64,000 bases of DNA from Skermanella stibiiresistens SB22. Lineage in GTDB: Bacteria; Pseudomonadota; Alphaproteobacteria; Azospirillales; Azospirillaceae. The notes below the pieces were generated by a model. That model was not told the DNA's origin. It made no database searches and saw only the letters and a list, made by a program, of their open reading frames with translations. Made by a program: the position numbers and the translations under genes. Shown here piece by piece: positions 26,594-37,831 of the stretch. The first letter of the stretch is position 1. Every line of letters begins with the position of its first letter. The DNA lies in assembly GCF_000576635.1 (NCBI RefSeq), contig NZ_AVFL01000001.1:124001-188000 (forward strand), written 5' to 3'.

Positions 26594-28393
26594 TCAGAGG
26601 CTTGCCGTGTGGGGTTCGACGATGAAGCGCGTCATCATGCCCGAGGCCATGTGGTAGAGGAGGTGGCAGTGGAAGGGCCACTCCCCGGGCTCGTCCGCGG
26701 TCAACTGCACCGTCGTGACCTGCCCCGGCGGGACGAGCACGACATGCTTCTTGGGCATCCGATCCGTCTGACCGTTCTCAAGCTCCACGAACATCCCGTG
26801 CAGGTGCATCGGGTGGGCCATCATGGTCGTGTTCACGAAACGGATGCGGACACGGTCACCATAGGCCACCCGGATCGAGGCTCCCTCATCGAACTTCTGG
26901 CCGTTCAGGGTCCAGATGTAGCGCGACATCATGCCCGTCAGCTGGACTTCGATCTCATGAGTGGGCTCACGTAGATCCTTGTTCCTGACAAGTGCCTTCA
27001 GGTCGGCGTAGGAGAGCGCCTTGGCACCGGGAGGCGTGCCTGCGTCGGCCCAGCCCACCGCCTGATCCTTGCTTCCCGCAGCACCGTGACTCATGCCCGG
27101 CATGGCGCTGTGGTCCATTCCAGGCATGTTGCTGTGATCCATGCCCTGCATCGAGCCGTGATCCATGCCCTGCATCGAGCCGTGATCCATACCAGGCATG
27201 GCGCTATGGTCCATTCCGGGCATGTTGCCATGGTCCATGCCGGCCATCGAGCCATGATCCATGCCCGCCATGCTACCGTGGTCCATGCCGGGAGCCATCG
27301 CCATGTCGGCCATGGTCAGGATGGCGCGTGGACGCTGCTCGGGGATCTCGCCTTCCATCCCTTCGCGGGTCGCGATCGTCGCCCGGGCGAAGCCCGTGCG
27401 GTCGATCGATTCGGCGAAGAAGGTGAAAGGCTTATCTTCCGTGGGCATGACGATGACGTCGTAAGTTTCCCCAACGCCAAAGCGGAACTCATCGACCTTC
27501 ACCGGCACCACGTTCTGCCCGTCGGCAGAAACCACGGTCATCGGCAGTCCAGGGATTCGGACGTCGAAGATCGACATGGCCGAACCGTTAATGATCCGCA
27601 GACGCACCCGCTCACCCGGATTATAGACAGCCGTCCAGTTATCCAGCGGCCCCTTGCCGTTGACCAGGAACTGGTAGCCGGTCACGTCGGCGAGGTCGGT
27701 GGCGTCCATGCGCATCTCGCCCCAGGCGAGCCGATCGTTGATCGTGGCGCCCAGGCCGTCGCGCTTGGCGTCCTGGAAAAAATCGACCAGGGTGCGCCTG
27801 TTATTGTTGTAGTAGCCCTCGCTGACCTTGAGCTTGCGCAGGACGTTTTCGGGGTTCTCCGGCGTGTGGTCGGACAGCAGGACCACGTAGTCACGGTCGG
27901 CCCGGACGGGATCGCGCCCGGCGGGCTCGATCACGATGGCGCCGTACATACCCTCCTGCTCCTGCGAGGCGGAGTGGCTGTGGTACCAGTAGGTGCCGGC
28001 CTGGCGCAGCTTGAAGCGGTAGGTGTAGGTCTCGCCAGGGCCGATCGGCCGGTAATTGTTGAAGCCCGGCGCGCCGTCCATCACGCCTTCGAGCAGCAGC
28101 CCGTGCCAGTGAATGGAAGTCCCCTCATCCAGCCGGTTGGTCACGTGGATGACAACCTCCTGCCCCTCACGCCAGCGCAGCGTGGGCGCCGGGATCGAGC
28201 CGCCGATGGAGATGGCGTTGCTCGTTTCGCCGTCGATGGTGATGCGGGTTCGTTCGACTGCCAAGTCTAACGACCGGTCCGAGGCCGCGAAGACGCGGCG
28301 CCCAGGATAGACCGTGACGACACCCGCCACGCCTACCGCTCCGGCGAACTTGAGGGCGTCGCGGCGCGAGAGGCCAGGTAGTGTTTTGTGCAT
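26594..28393 (-). CDS. copA: periplasmic multicopper oxidase CopA (PcoA-like)
   Basis: 599 residues. Tat-type signal [20 protein letters not shown], three cupredoxin domains and the four copper-binding clusters: [31 protein letters not shown] and [12 protein letters not shown]. It oxidises Cu(I) to the less toxic Cu(II) and binds extra copper. A Met/His repeat tract of 8-residue MDHGSMAG-type units lies around residues 368-437. The gene is the middle of a leftward operon: cupredoxin, copA, copB. This is the oxidase named CopA, not the ATPases of the same name elsewhere in the window. Confidence 0.94.
   Translation of the reverse strand: MHKTLPGLSRRDALKFAGAVGVAGVVTVYPGRRVFAASDRSLDLAVERTRITIDGETSNAISIGGSIPAPTLRWREGQEVVIHVTNRLDEGTSIHWHGLLLEGVMDGAPGFNNYRPIGPGETYTYRFKLRQAGTYWYHSHSASQEQEGMYGAIVIEPAGRDPVRADRDYVVLLSDHTPENPENVLRKLKVSEGYYNNNRRTLVDFFQDAKRDGLGATINDRLAWGEMRMDATDLADVTGYQFLVNGKGPLDNWTAVYNPGERVRLRIINGSAMSIFDVRIPGLPMTVVSADGQNVVPVKVDEFRFGVGETYDVIVMPTEDKPFTFFAESIDRTGFARATIATREGMEGEIPEQRPRAILTMADMAMAPGMDHGSMAGMDHGSMAGMDHGNMPGMDHSAMPGMDHGSMQGMDHGSMQGMDHSNMPGMDHSAMPGMSHGAAGSKDQAVGWADAGTPPGAKALSYADLKALVRNKDLREPTHEIEVQLTGMMSRYIWTLNGQKFDEGASIRVAYGDRVRIRFVNTTMMAHPMHLHGMFVELENGQTDRMPKKHVVLVPPGQVTTVQLTADEPGEWPFHCHLLYHMASGMMTRFIVEPHTASL
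27082..27291 (-). repeat. 24-bp coding tandem repeat in copA oxidase
   Basis: Eight MDH(G/S)xMxG units plus a final MSHG unit in tandem, each 24 bases. Neighbouring units differ by only a few bases, so the copy number has probably changed by slippage. Confidence 0.9.
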
Positions 28394-28404
28394 GCTGACC
28401 TCCC

Positions 28405-28977
28405 TCAGCGCTGGAAATTGACTTTGCCGACCATGCCGGACTCGTAGTGGCCGGGCATGTTGCAGGCGAATTCGAGGGTGGCCGGCTTGGTGAATTTCCA
28501 GACCAGTTCCTTGGTCTGGCCGGGCTCCACGAGGACGCTGTTGGGGTCGTCGTGCTTCATGGAATGACCCATCCCCGGCATCGTGGAATGGTCCATCTTC
28601 ATCTTTTTCACATCCACGCCGGTCGCGGAGAGCATGCCGTGGTCCACCATCATGGCCATTTCTTTTTGATGGGCGGCGTGCATCGCGGTCGTGCCGATGT
28701 TGAACTCGTGCAGGAACTCGCCTGTGTTCTTGATCACGAAGCGAACAGTTTCGCCGGCTTTGACCGGGATGGTTTCCGGCTCATAGAAGTTGTCGCCCAT
28801 CGTGATTTGGATGGTGCGCGTCTTGGGGGTAGCCTTGGCAGGTTCGCCGATTGCGGCAGTATCGTGCTTGTGACCAGCCTCGCCGGGGGCTGCGAACGCC
28901 AGCCCCGGTGATACAAGGAGACCGGTGCTGGTGATCAGGGCGGCGACGGCGCCCAGGGTGTGGGTGCTCAAACGCAT
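28405..28977 (-). CDS. periplasmic cupredoxin (CopI-like)
   Basis: 190 residues. Signal peptide ([22 protein letters not shown]), a His-containing linker, and a cupredoxin domain with type 1 copper ligands: His in [10 protein letters not shown], then Cys, His and Met in [19 protein letters not shown]. An insertion of about 45 Met/His-rich residues ([30 protein letters not shown]) between strands adds binding sites. The protein shuttles or buffers copper in the periplasm. First gene of the cupredoxin-copA-copB operon, 11 bases before copA. Confidence 0.9.
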   Translation of the reverse strand: MRLSTHTLGAVAALITSTGLLVSPGLAFAAPGEAGHKHDTAAIGEPAKATPKTRTIQITMGDNFYEPETIPVKAGETVRFVIKNTGEFLHEFNIGTTAMHAAHQKEMAMMVDHGMLSATGVDVKKMKMDHSTMPGMGHSMKHDDPNSVLVEPGQTKELVWKFTKPATLEFACNMPGHYESGMVGKVNFQR

Positions 28978-29291
28978 ATTGGGTGTCCTCTATCTCTGGC
29001 TCCGCCGTCGATGCGGGAAGAAGCCGAAAAGGGTGCAGCTTCCGGCCAGGGACGGCCGGAACGGCAAGGAGTGAGGGCAGCGACCGAATAGCTCAGGGAA
29101 TCTGGGCAACTGGGAAGGAAGCCGGCGACCCGGTAAGGCGCAGACGCGCGGAAGGCGTGCGCGGCTCAGGCGTCGCGGGTCAACCGTTCCCGGTCAGCTG
29201 GATCGATGCGCTGATTGCAGCGCGTCCCGCTAAGGGGGAGGAGCGCTACGAAGCCTCTTGCCCGCGCTGCTCACGCAGGCGGGCAAGGGCT
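28978..29291. other. spacer with hairpin before the copper operon
   Basis: Should contain the promoter of the cupredoxin-copA-copB operon, but no MerR-type dyad or FNR box is visible. TTCCGGCC-AGGGAC-GGCCGGAA (29040-29061) is a perfect 8-bp hairpin that may end transcription from the upstream leftward gene. No gene seen. Confidence 0.45.
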
Positions 29292-29675
29292 TCAGGCCGC
29301 GGCCCTGGGAGGGCGGCGCAAGGGGAGCACGGAGCGCTTCCTGAGCAAGTCGTCGCTGACAATCTGCAAACGAGCGGGCATCCACTCAATGGGCTTTACC
29401 TGGAGATCGGCGGGCTCCAAAGCCGACAGGCCACCGCAAGTCATCACGCAGCACCCTCGGTGCGCGAGCTCGGAGTCGTCTCCGTGCTCGTCCTGGTCCT
29501 TGTGATCGCCATGGCCAGACTGCCCCGGCTGCTCGTTACAGTCGGTCGCAGCCTTTTCGCCCAGGGGAACGCCGTGGTGGAGCATGTCGGCCATCGCGGC
29601 CTCAGGCATGGCCAAACCTCCCCAACCGAGGAGGAGGCCGAACAGCACAGCCGCTAGAAAGCGCGTGAACCGCAT
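29292..29675 (-). CDS. small secreted Cys/His protein, CCxxxC family
   Basis: 127 residues. Signal peptide MRFTRFLAAVLFGLLLGWGG with Ala-rich cleavage region, a His/Asp linker (GHGDHKDQDEHGDDSELAH), then GCCVMTCGG and a C-terminal part ending LRRPPRAAA. The CCxxxC motif, the spacing to a late Pro and the RPP(R) end are shared with the proteins at 40423 and 42296. It probably binds Cu in the periplasm; no known family is recognised. ATG 29675 gives a normal signal peptide, though the frame extends to 29738. Confidence 0.65.
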   Translation of the reverse strand: MRFTRFLAAVLFGLLLGWGGLAMPEAAMADMLHHGVPLGEKAATDCNEQPGQSGHGDHKDQDEHGDDSELAHRGCCVMTCGGLSALEPADLQVKPIEWMPARLQIVSDDLLRKRSVLPLRRPPRAAA

Positions 29676-29844
29676 GCCTATTGCCAATCCCATATCCAAG
29701 GGCCGCGCCCGAATGCCGCACCGTAATGCATCAATCATAGCAATCGCAAGAGCATCTAGACTTCTACGGGTTGCATTTCAATCCCATCCTTGACGGGGGC
29801 GGCGTGACCGCCCCTGGAGCTTGATCCACAAGTTCTCACAGCGA

Positions 29845-30303
29845 TCATGAAGTTTGGTCCGCACCCGCTGCCGCCCTGAATCGAGGGCGGCCATTCCCCT
29901 GTGCTAATCGAGGGGCGGAGCTCTCGAGATCCCGCAGGATGGGGCAGTCCGGGCGGTGATCGCCCTGGCATGCGTCGGCAAGTTCCTGCAGCGTGTCGCT
30001 CATCGCCCGCATCGCGGCAATTTTGGCTTCGAGCTCGGCGACATGGTCGAGAGCGATCCGCTTGACCTCGGCGCTCGCCCGGTCCCTGTGGCGCCACAGG
30101 CCGACGAGCTGCTGGATGCGCTCGATGCTGAATCCTAGCGTGCGGGCCCGCCTCACGAACCGTAGGATGTTCACCTCGTGCGGGGTGTAGACCCGGTACC
30201 CCGAGGCGGTTCGATCCGCCTCGGGAATCAACCCGATGCTCTCGTAATAGCGGATGAGCTTGGCGTTCACGCCGGACACCTTGGCCGCCTGACCGATGTT
30301 CAT
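29845..30303 (-). CDS. CueR/HmrR-type copper-responsive MerR regulator
   Basis: 152 residues. N-terminal helices MNIGQAAKVSGVNAKLIRYY and SIGLIPEADRTASGYRVYTP, dimer helix, and the Cu(I) loop ACQGDHRPDCPI with the two Cys separated by seven residues, the CueR signature. The C-terminus has 20 extra basic/Ala residues. Directly downstream of the copper ATPase gene (12 bases), so regulator and pump share a transcript, the arrangement common in alphaproteobacteria. Two ATGs (30309, 30303) follow GAGGAG; the second has the better spacing. It should act on the three dyads at 32.8, 33.7 and 45.95 kb. Confidence 0.9.
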   Translation of the reverse strand: MNIGQAAKVSGVNAKLIRYYESIGLIPEADRTASGYRVYTPHEVNILRFVRRARTLGFSIERIQQLVGLWRHRDRASAEVKRIALDHVAELEAKIAAMRAMSDTLQELADACQGDHRPDCPILRDLESSAPRLAQGNGRPRFRAAAGADQTS

Positions 30304-30315
30304 GACCATTACTCC

Positions 30316-32760
<2,445 letters not shown>

Positions 32761-32791
32761 GAACGGCTCCTGTTCTCTCTAACTGCACATG

Positions 32792-32822
32792 TAGATGGGC
32801 CTTCCAGCCGTTGGAAGGTCAA
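32792..32822 (-). promoter_or_regulatory. CueR/HmrR-type promoter of copper ATPase
   Basis: Reading leftward: TTGACC (-35), dyad CCTTCC-N7-GGAAGG, and CATCTA as -10 after a 19-base spacer. Nearly the textbook copper MerR promoter. Confidence 0.9.
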
Positions 32823-32960
32823 GGGCTTTTCTTGATCGAATGTTTCACCGGTGACAAATTCCAGAGGAGCTGCCAAGCGGACGAAAACGGCCAGCGCGAT
32901 TGCTCACGCTGGCCGCCTCCCGGACTCGTAATGGCGCGGAACTTGGTGTACGGAAAGATC

Positions 32961-33305
32961 CTACCGGGTAGGTTCGGCCCCCCCTTCACCCTGCATCATG
33001 GCACGGCAATGCTGCATCATCTGGGCTTGATCCATCTGGCCCATACCGCCCGCATTCGCGGCACCGCCACCATGGGCCATGCCGCCACCCTGCATCGTAC
33101 CGGACCCTCCGCCCTGCATCATGGCGCGGCAGTGCTGCATCATCTGAGCTTGATCCATCTGGCCCATGCCCGAGTGGTTCATAGTGCCGCTCGGGCTGGT
33201 CGGGGCGGCTGTCCTCGACTGCTCGGCCGGGCCGCTGGAACAAGCGGCCAGCCCGGCCGCCAGTGCGGCAAGGATGCTGATGCGCCGTAGGTGACCGATC
33301 ATCAT
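32961..33305 (-). CDS. Met/His-rich repeat lipoprotein
   Basis: 114 residues. Lipobox LAAC (Cys 22), then two identical 20-residue repeats GMGQMDQAQMMQHCRAMMQG at 46-65 and 87-106, separated by Gly/Met sequence. Each repeat carries one Cys, one His and several Met, a good Cu(I) site. The protein should sit on the inner or outer membrane facing the periplasm. GGGAGAG precedes the paired ATGs. No catalytic domain. It lies between copZ and the ATPase promoter, on the same strand as both. Confidence 0.8.
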   Translation of the reverse strand: MMIGHLRRISILAALAAGLAACSSGPAEQSRTAAPTSPSGTMNHSGMGQMDQAQMMQHCRAMMQGGGSGTMQGGGMAHGGGAANAGGMGQMDQAQMMQHCRAMMQGEGGAEPTR

Positions 33306-33450
33306 CGTCTCTCCCTGGGATTATGGTTATACAAACAGCAGATGCCGTCGATAGGCACGGTCATGTCGCCCGCGATGCTGGCCTGCAGGGCGAGGGAGAA
33401 AGGGACTGAAGGTCCGTGACATCGCTTCAGCCCATCCCCGCTACTATGTG

Positions 33451-33651
33451 TCACGCCGCATCGCGGACATCATATCCCGCGTCCTCGATGGCTCGGCGGA
33501 CAGTCGCCTCGTCGGCATTCCCTTCGACCGCGACTTCCCCGGCCTTCAAATCCACAACGGCACGTTCGACCGCGGGCACGGCCTCGACCGCCTTGGTAAC
33601 GGTTTGGGCGCAGTGGCCGCAGGTCATCCCCTCGACTTTGAGCTTCAGCAT
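33451..33651 (-). CDS. copZ: CopZ-like copper chaperone
   Basis: 66 residues, a single heavy-metal-associated domain: MLKLKVEGMTCGHCAQTVTK with the CGHC Cu(I) site, then VDLKAGEVAVEGNADEATVR and a final AGYDV. It carries Cu(I) in the cytosol to the ATPase or the regulator. ATG 33651 follows AAGGAGGAG; the frame continues upstream but only through promoter sequence. It has its own copper MerR-type promoter. Confidence 0.93.
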   Translation of the reverse strand: MLKLKVEGMTCGHCAQTVTKAVEAVPAVERAVVDLKAGEVAVEGNADEATVRRAIEDAGYDVRDAA

Positions 33652-33682
33652 GATGATCTCCTCCTCCTTGGATAATGGTCTC

Positions 33683-33713
33683 AGCCTCGGGTTTCCCATT
33701 GCTGGAAGGTCAA
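33683..33713 (-). promoter_or_regulatory. CueR/HmrR-type promoter of copZ
   Basis: Leftward TTGACC (-35), half-sites ACCTTCC-N6-GGGAAAC, and GAGGCT at a 19-base spacing. The same GAGGCT occurs at the same distance in the 45.95-kb promoter. Confidence 0.8.
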
Positions 33714-33918
33714 GATTTTTCTTCGGAGCTGCTCACGCTCCGCTGTGGTCCGGTCCACGATGTCACCGAGAAATCAATGCTAGGCTGCCCATCCTTTCAC
33801 CGCCGAACCGAGCGAGTTGCCGTCACTGTCCTGCCGATGGTCATGGCACTGAGTCGGTTTGTTTCTGTATGCGCGGGAATTCAGCGGCATCGGCGTCAGG
33901 TCTGGAGTGGGCTTTCAA

Positions 33919-34503
33919 TCAGTGTGACGGGGATTCCGGCGGCGGGTGGGACGCACAGTCCAGATAACCGCGATACCCGACTTTGAGGGTCTGCCCGACC
34001 TCGAAGATCATGTTCGCCTCTTGGCGCCGCACGCCGTCACGATTTTCGCCGCTCTCTCCGGGATCAGGCAGAACAGTCATTCGGATTGGATCGGCAGCCA
34101 AAGAGAGTTTTCCACTCCGCTCGTTGCCGCTGCCGTCGATCGGTTCTGGTTCCAAGGCGACGAGGTTCCCGTTCAACTTGATGATTCCGCTACCCGGTCC
34201 TCCACCGAGGGGCATGTTTACCGCCAGAACCGGCTTGCCTGCAGTCGTGTACCGGAATTGGCAGTAGGATCCCGAGCCGACCGCGTTGCGGACTTGCGCG
34301 TCGTTCATCGTGGCGGGGTCGAGGCTAGGGATCTCCGCCCCCGCGAGTGCTTCCTCCGCGGGCACCATCCTGGCGATCTCGGGCGCTTGCACGGCCTCCA
34401 GATCGTCGTCCGGTGCATCGTTCCGATTACATCCAGCAAGCAGTACTAGGATCAGTATCGTCAGAAAAGGTCCCAGCCCGACCCGAGAAGTCAACTTACC
34501 CAT
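33919..34503 (-). CDS. lipoprotein of unknown function
   Basis: 194 residues. Lipobox LAGC (Cys 25) after a hydrophobic signal (LGPFLTILILVLLAGC). Mature part: acidic linker, AQVRNAVGSGSYCQFRYTTA, GKPVLAVNMPLGGGPGSGII and LKVGYRGYLDCASHPPPESP. Two Cys could form a disulfide. No domain recognised. Its ATG overlaps the stop of the DUF305 gene by one base, so they are co-translated; with the cytochrome gene they form a three-gene envelope operon. Confidence 0.75.
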   Translation of the reverse strand: MGKLTSRVGLGPFLTILILVLLAGCNRNDAPDDDLEAVQAPEIARMVPAEEALAGAEIPSLDPATMNDAQVRNAVGSGSYCQFRYTTAGKPVLAVNMPLGGGPGSGIIKLNGNLVALEPEPIDGSGNERSGKLSLAADPIRMTVLPDPGESGENRDGVRRQEANMIFEVGQTLKVGYRGYLDCASHPPPESPSH

Positions 34504-34958
34504 CAGTCCCGCGCCTCCAGATCGGCGGCAAGATATTTCATCTCCGCGATTTCGCGCTCCTGCGCCTCGATGATCTCGTCCGCGAGCTTACGGACCCGCG
34601 GATCGGTGATCTGCGCACGCTCGCTCGTCAGGATCGCGATCGAATGGTGTGGAATCATCGCCCTCATGTAATCGACATCATCCACCGTCGCCTGACTGCG
34701 CACGATCCAGAGCGCAAAGGCGAACACCACGATGGATCCCCCGAAAATCGCGAGATTGATCGCCCGCTTCCTGTACATGCCCAGCATGTACCCGAGCATG
34801 ATGATGGACATGGTCGCGCCCATGACGAGAGCCATCCAGGCGCGGGTCTCGCTCCAGAAGACATGCTCGAACGAATAGGTGTTTAGGTACATCAAACCGT
34901 ACATAACGACGGTCGAAGTCACAATCATAGCGGCGAAGCGCCAGTACGACATCTCCAT
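34503..34958 (-). CDS. DUF305-family membrane protein
   Basis: 151 residues. Three hydrophobic helices (RFAAMIVTSTVVMYGLMYLN, WMALVMGATMSIIMLGYMLG, INLAIFGGSIVVFAFALWIV) and a DUF305 tail with VDYMRAMIPHHSIAILTSER and IIEAQEREIAEMKYL. The HH pair and Met residues are typical of copper-associated DUF305 proteins. ATG 34958 has GGAG ten bases before it; the ATG at 34967 is too close to that site. Common next to CopA/CopB genes; function not established. Confidence 0.85.
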   Translation of the reverse strand: MEMSYWRFAAMIVTSTVVMYGLMYLNTYSFEHVFWSETRAWMALVMGATMSIIMLGYMLGMYRKRAINLAIFGGSIVVFAFALWIVRSQATVDDVDYMRAMIPHHSIAILTSERAQITDPRVRKLADEIIEAQEREIAEMKYLAADLEARD

Positions 34959-34992
34959 TGGGCTCATTCTCCTTGTTTGGCGCGCCTTGAAG

Positions 34993-35550
34993 TCAATTCG
35001 AATGGCCGCTGCCGGAGCCCGTGCCACCCAGCGCCGCATATTCTTCGGGCGTCATGGCCGGCAATTCCTTGACGAAAGCGGCGATGCTCCAGAGCGCCCG
35101 GTCGTCATTGGTCGGTCCAAACGCCGGCATTCCGGACATCTTCACTCCATGTTTGACGAGCCAGAATATCTCCTCCGGCTCCCACTCGGCCGCCTCCTCC
35201 GCAAGGTGGGGCGGTCTCGGTCGCATGCCGCTCGCCCATGCGGATCGCTCGACGCCCGGCCCGGCATGACAGTGCTGACACATCGATTTGTAGGAGCCTG
35301 CGCCGGCCTTCACCATATCCGGCGAAAGGCTTTCGGGCACGGCAATGTCCGCAGCGCGGCTTTCGACGGAGTTGTGGAAAGTGGTGTCGAACGCCCACCG
35401 GGTGAACGAGGTGTGTTCTTCCGTCGCGGCGACATTAAACGCTCCGGTGTAGACGACGAACAAGCCGGCCACCCCGAGCAATGCTAAAATGCCAACGGCA
35501 CCGGCAGTAGCGGCGAGCCCCACGGTTCTCTTCCGATTGTCCATCTCCAT
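34993..35550 (-). CDS. membrane-anchored c-type cytochrome
   Basis: 185 residues. One N-terminal helix (GLAATAGAVGILALLGVAGLFVVY), a linker, then a single-haem domain with CQHCHAGPGVERS and an axial Met in GVKMSGMPAFGPTND. The fold and the phrase GMPAFG ... DRALWSIAAFVKELP match the Cytochrome_CBB3-like group often found next to DUF305 and copper oxidases. It could take electrons from periplasmic Cu(I) oxidation; that role is inferred. First gene of the cytochrome-DUF305-lipoprotein operon. Confidence 0.88.
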   Translation of the reverse strand: MEMDNRKRTVGLAATAGAVGILALLGVAGLFVVYTGAFNVAATEEHTSFTRWAFDTTFHNSVESRAADIAVPESLSPDMVKAGAGSYKSMCQHCHAGPGVERSAWASGMRPRPPHLAEEAAEWEPEEIFWLVKHGVKMSGMPAFGPTNDDRALWSIAAFVKELPAMTPEEYAALGGTGSGSGHSN

Positions 35551-35853
35551 CACTTTCTGCCATCTTTCTGCGATGGCTTGTCTACACGTGCTATCCAAGT
35601 CTCACAGAGCAAGACATCTCCGACCCGGTTCCACCGTCATGGCACCAGGGGGTACAGCATGGGCCATGAGCGACAGCGGCCACAGGCGACAACGGGTGTG
35701 AGAACGGGGATAGTGCCGAATGGCCACTCAGCGGAGAGCGTCCTGGTCATTGAGGCAGATGAGGCAGACGATGTCCCCGAACGAACTTGGACTCTTCTCC
35801 AAATCTATTAGGCACGGGCACAACTATTACAGCGCTGTATCGTCCGACAGCGA
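35551..35853. other. no gene seen
   Basis: Short frames only, without start signals or motifs. It probably holds the promoter of the leftward cytochrome operon; no MerR-type dyad or FNR box found. Confidence 0.4.
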
Positions 35854-36069
35854 CTATGTTTTCCCGGGTGTCTGATCGAGTTCAACTTCCCGGGCGGCTG
35901 TGTCCCGATCAGCGGGCGCTCCTTTCATGTCTTCGCTTGCCTTCTGGATTTCAGCAGCGCTGCTTCGCCCGGCGCGGCGCGGCTCCTGTGGGCCGGATTG
36001 CCGTTCAAAATTCTCGCCGGTGCTTTGCTTGGCAGTGCCTTTTTTGCTCTCCATGAGATCCTCACTCAT
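35854..36069 (-). CDS. small hydrophilic protein
   Basis: 71 residues: MSEDLMESKKGTAKQSTGEN then FERQSGPQEPRRAGRSSAAE and a charged end. No Cys, no hydrophobic stretch, probably unstructured and cytosolic. The start is supported by a GGAATGGG tract and position 44 bases after the permease gene on the same strand. The composition fits small stress-type proteins of unknown role. Confidence 0.5.
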   Translation of the reverse strand: MSEDLMESKKGTAKQSTGENFERQSGPQEPRRAGRSSAAEIQKASEDMKGAPADRDTAAREVELDQTPGKT

Positions 36070-36113
36070 TGATTTTCCCATTCCTGAAGGATGAAAATCC
36101 CTCCGGTGTCCGC

Positions 36114-37268
36114 TCAGGCCTTTTCGTGAGCGGGACGCCCCTGATGTTCCTGGCCATGCTCCTGGTGTTGCTGGCCGTGGCCACCGGTGAAATGCAGATA
36201 GAAAAGCCAGGCCGCGGCGGCTCCGAAAGCCAGGTTCAGGAAGAACGTGTAGTCGATGGCGAACCGGACCATCTCCTGCAGCGACGGGCGTTCCGTGGGT
36301 GTCAGTCCGGTCAGGTCGTAGAGATAGTGGACCGTGATGCCCGCGGCGACCATGCACACGTACATGACCAGCGACAGGTAGCCGGCATATTTCCAGCCAT
36401 AGTATTTCCCGTGGATCCAGACGACGGTCGCCGCCACCAGGTCGGCGCCGAGGAATGACATCACGCCCCCGAGCGATACCTGCTTCGACCACAGCATGGC
36501 AGCGAGTGGCACGTTGCCCATGGAGCCGATGAACGTGAAGAAGGCAACTACGGGTGCGATGGCGGCGTTCTCGACTACGGCCCAGAAAGACGGGTTTTCA
36601 GAATTTCCGACGAACAGGAAATCCCAGAATGCCTGCGGCACGAAGATGGAGATGAAGCCGGCGACCGTGAAGCCCAACAGGATCTCCTTCCAGACCATCG
36701 CCCATTCCATGAAGAATGCGTGGGCAATCTGCCTCCAGCCCGCGTGCGAGGTCAGCTTCTGCCGCCAGGAGCCCTGCCCCCCGTCGTGCTGCATATCCAT
36801 GCCTTCGCTCTGCTGAGCCTTTTCGGCGTGGCGTTTGCCCTCCTCGGCCAGCCCGGACGGAAACCAAAGGGCGGTGAGCAGGTAGGCGTAAAGCACCATC
36901 AGCAGTCCAAGCAGGATATTGGCAAGCGTGAACCGCCAGCCCAGCAGCACCCAGAGCACGATTCCGAGTTCGATTACCAGGTTGGTCGAGGCGATCAGGA
37001 AGGCCAACGAGTTGACCGGATGCGCGCCTTTCACCAGGACCGAGCGCGAAGCGGCCAGGGCGGCAAAGGAGCAGGACGACGAGATGAACCCGAAGAGCGA
37101 CGCCAGGCCCGCCTGCTTCGGCCCGCGCTCGCCGAGCGCCTTGCCCATTTGCTCGCGGCTGACAAGTACCTGGATGCCTGCGGAAATGATGTAGCCGAAG
37201 ATGAGTGCCCAGAGCGCCTGCCACAGCATGCCGGCCCCGGTGTAAAAGGCTTGCCAAACTTGATCCAT
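36114..37268 (-). CDS. permease (DUF318/ArsP-like family)
   Basis: 384 residues with about eight to ten membrane helices in two halves: LWALIFGYIISAGIQVLVSR, GLASLFGFISSSCSFAALAA, LAFLIASTNLVIELGIVLWV; then MVWKEILLGFTVAGFISIFV, VVAFFTFIGSMGNVPLAAML. The SSCSFAA and GSMGNVPLA motifs are the paired signature of this permease family, which includes organoarsenical exporters. A cytoplasmic or periplasmic tail is His/Gln-rich (GGHGQQHQEHGQEHQGRPAH), and a MDMQHDGGQ loop is also metal-binding-like. Transport of a copper or other metal species is possible but not shown. Confidence 0.85.
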   Translation of the reverse strand: MDQVWQAFYTGAGMLWQALWALIFGYIISAGIQVLVSREQMGKALGERGPKQAGLASLFGFISSSCSFAALAASRSVLVKGAHPVNSLAFLIASTNLVIELGIVLWVLLGWRFTLANILLGLLMVLYAYLLTALWFPSGLAEEGKRHAEKAQQSEGMDMQHDGGQGSWRQKLTSHAGWRQIAHAFFMEWAMVWKEILLGFTVAGFISIFVPQAFWDFLFVGNSENPSFWAVVENAAIAPVVAFFTFIGSMGNVPLAAMLWSKQVSLGGVMSFLGADLVAATVVWIHGKYYGWKYAGYLSLVMYVCMVAAGITVHYLYDLTGLTPTERPSLQEMVRFAIDYTFFLNLAFGAAAAWLFYLHFTGGHGQQHQEHGQEHQGRPAHEKA

Positions 37269-37426
37269 ACTTTCCTGTCCATTGATTCCGCTGGTGCGGC
37301 ACACTCATACCGGTGACGATCATGTCGAAGAAGACCTCGTCCGCCGTCGCGCAGTTCGTTCTGGTGAGGTCTTCTCTCGGATGAGCAACCCCGAGGAGAA
37401 CGGCTCCGCAGGGTCGTTTAAATTGA

Positions 37427-37831
37427 TCAGGCAGCCATGCTCTGAAGTGCTGCCTGACAGGCCTGCTCACAGCGTCGGCAGGATTCCGCGCAGATCCGGC
37501 AATGCTCGTGCATCGATGCATGGCTGTCGCATTCAGCACCACACAGGCGGCAAGCGGTCGCGCAGGCCTGCAGCGTCAAGCGGATCAGTTCTTCATTGGA
37601 CCCCGTACGGCGTGTCGCGATGGATCCAGCGGCCGCACAGATATCCGCACAGTCAAGGTTGAGCCGAATGCACTGGCGAAGTTCCTTGACCATATCTTCA
37701 GCGAGGCAGGCATCCGCACACGAGGTGCAGGTTTGGGCACAGGAGTAACATTCCTCGATGCAGCGGATCAGGGCATCATTGATGCTGCCTTTTACGTCGG
37801 GATGCGTTCCGATCATCTCGCGAACTAGCAT
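37427..37831 (-). CDS. csp: Csp-like four-helix copper storage protein
   Basis: 134 residues with 18 Cys, mostly in CxxxC or CxxC spacing along helices (IEECYSCAQTCTSCADACLA, CADICAAAG, QACATACRLCGAECDSHASM, EHCRICAESCRRCEQACQAA). This is the four-helix-bundle Csp3/DUF326 type, in which Cys line the core and hold many Cu(I) ions. No signal peptide, so it is a cytosolic store. GGGAG precedes ATG 37831. The Cys count is high for its length. The gene stands alone on the minus strand. Confidence 0.93.
   Translation of the reverse strand: MLVREMIGTHPDVKGSINDALIRCIEECYSCAQTCTSCADACLAEDMVKELRQCIRLNLDCADICAAAGSIATRRTGSNEELIRLTLQACATACRLCGAECDSHASMHEHCRICAESCRRCEQACQAALQSMAA

Noticed and set aside
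26594-26700. Possible laccase rather than copper-resistance oxidase
   Set aside because: Tat signal, Met/His repeat tract and adjacency to copB fit PcoA/CopA better.
27082-27291. Regular 24-base repeats resembling a CRISPR array
   Set aside because: Tandem units without spacers, inside the oxidase reading frame, and no cas genes in the window.
27086-28270. 394-codon frame antisense to the CopA oxidase
   Set aside because: Its His and Val richness is the complement of Met/His codons of the real gene.
35578-35811. 77-codon plus-strand frame
   Set aside because: No signal or motif; sits in the spacer that should hold the promoter of the leftward cytochrome operon.
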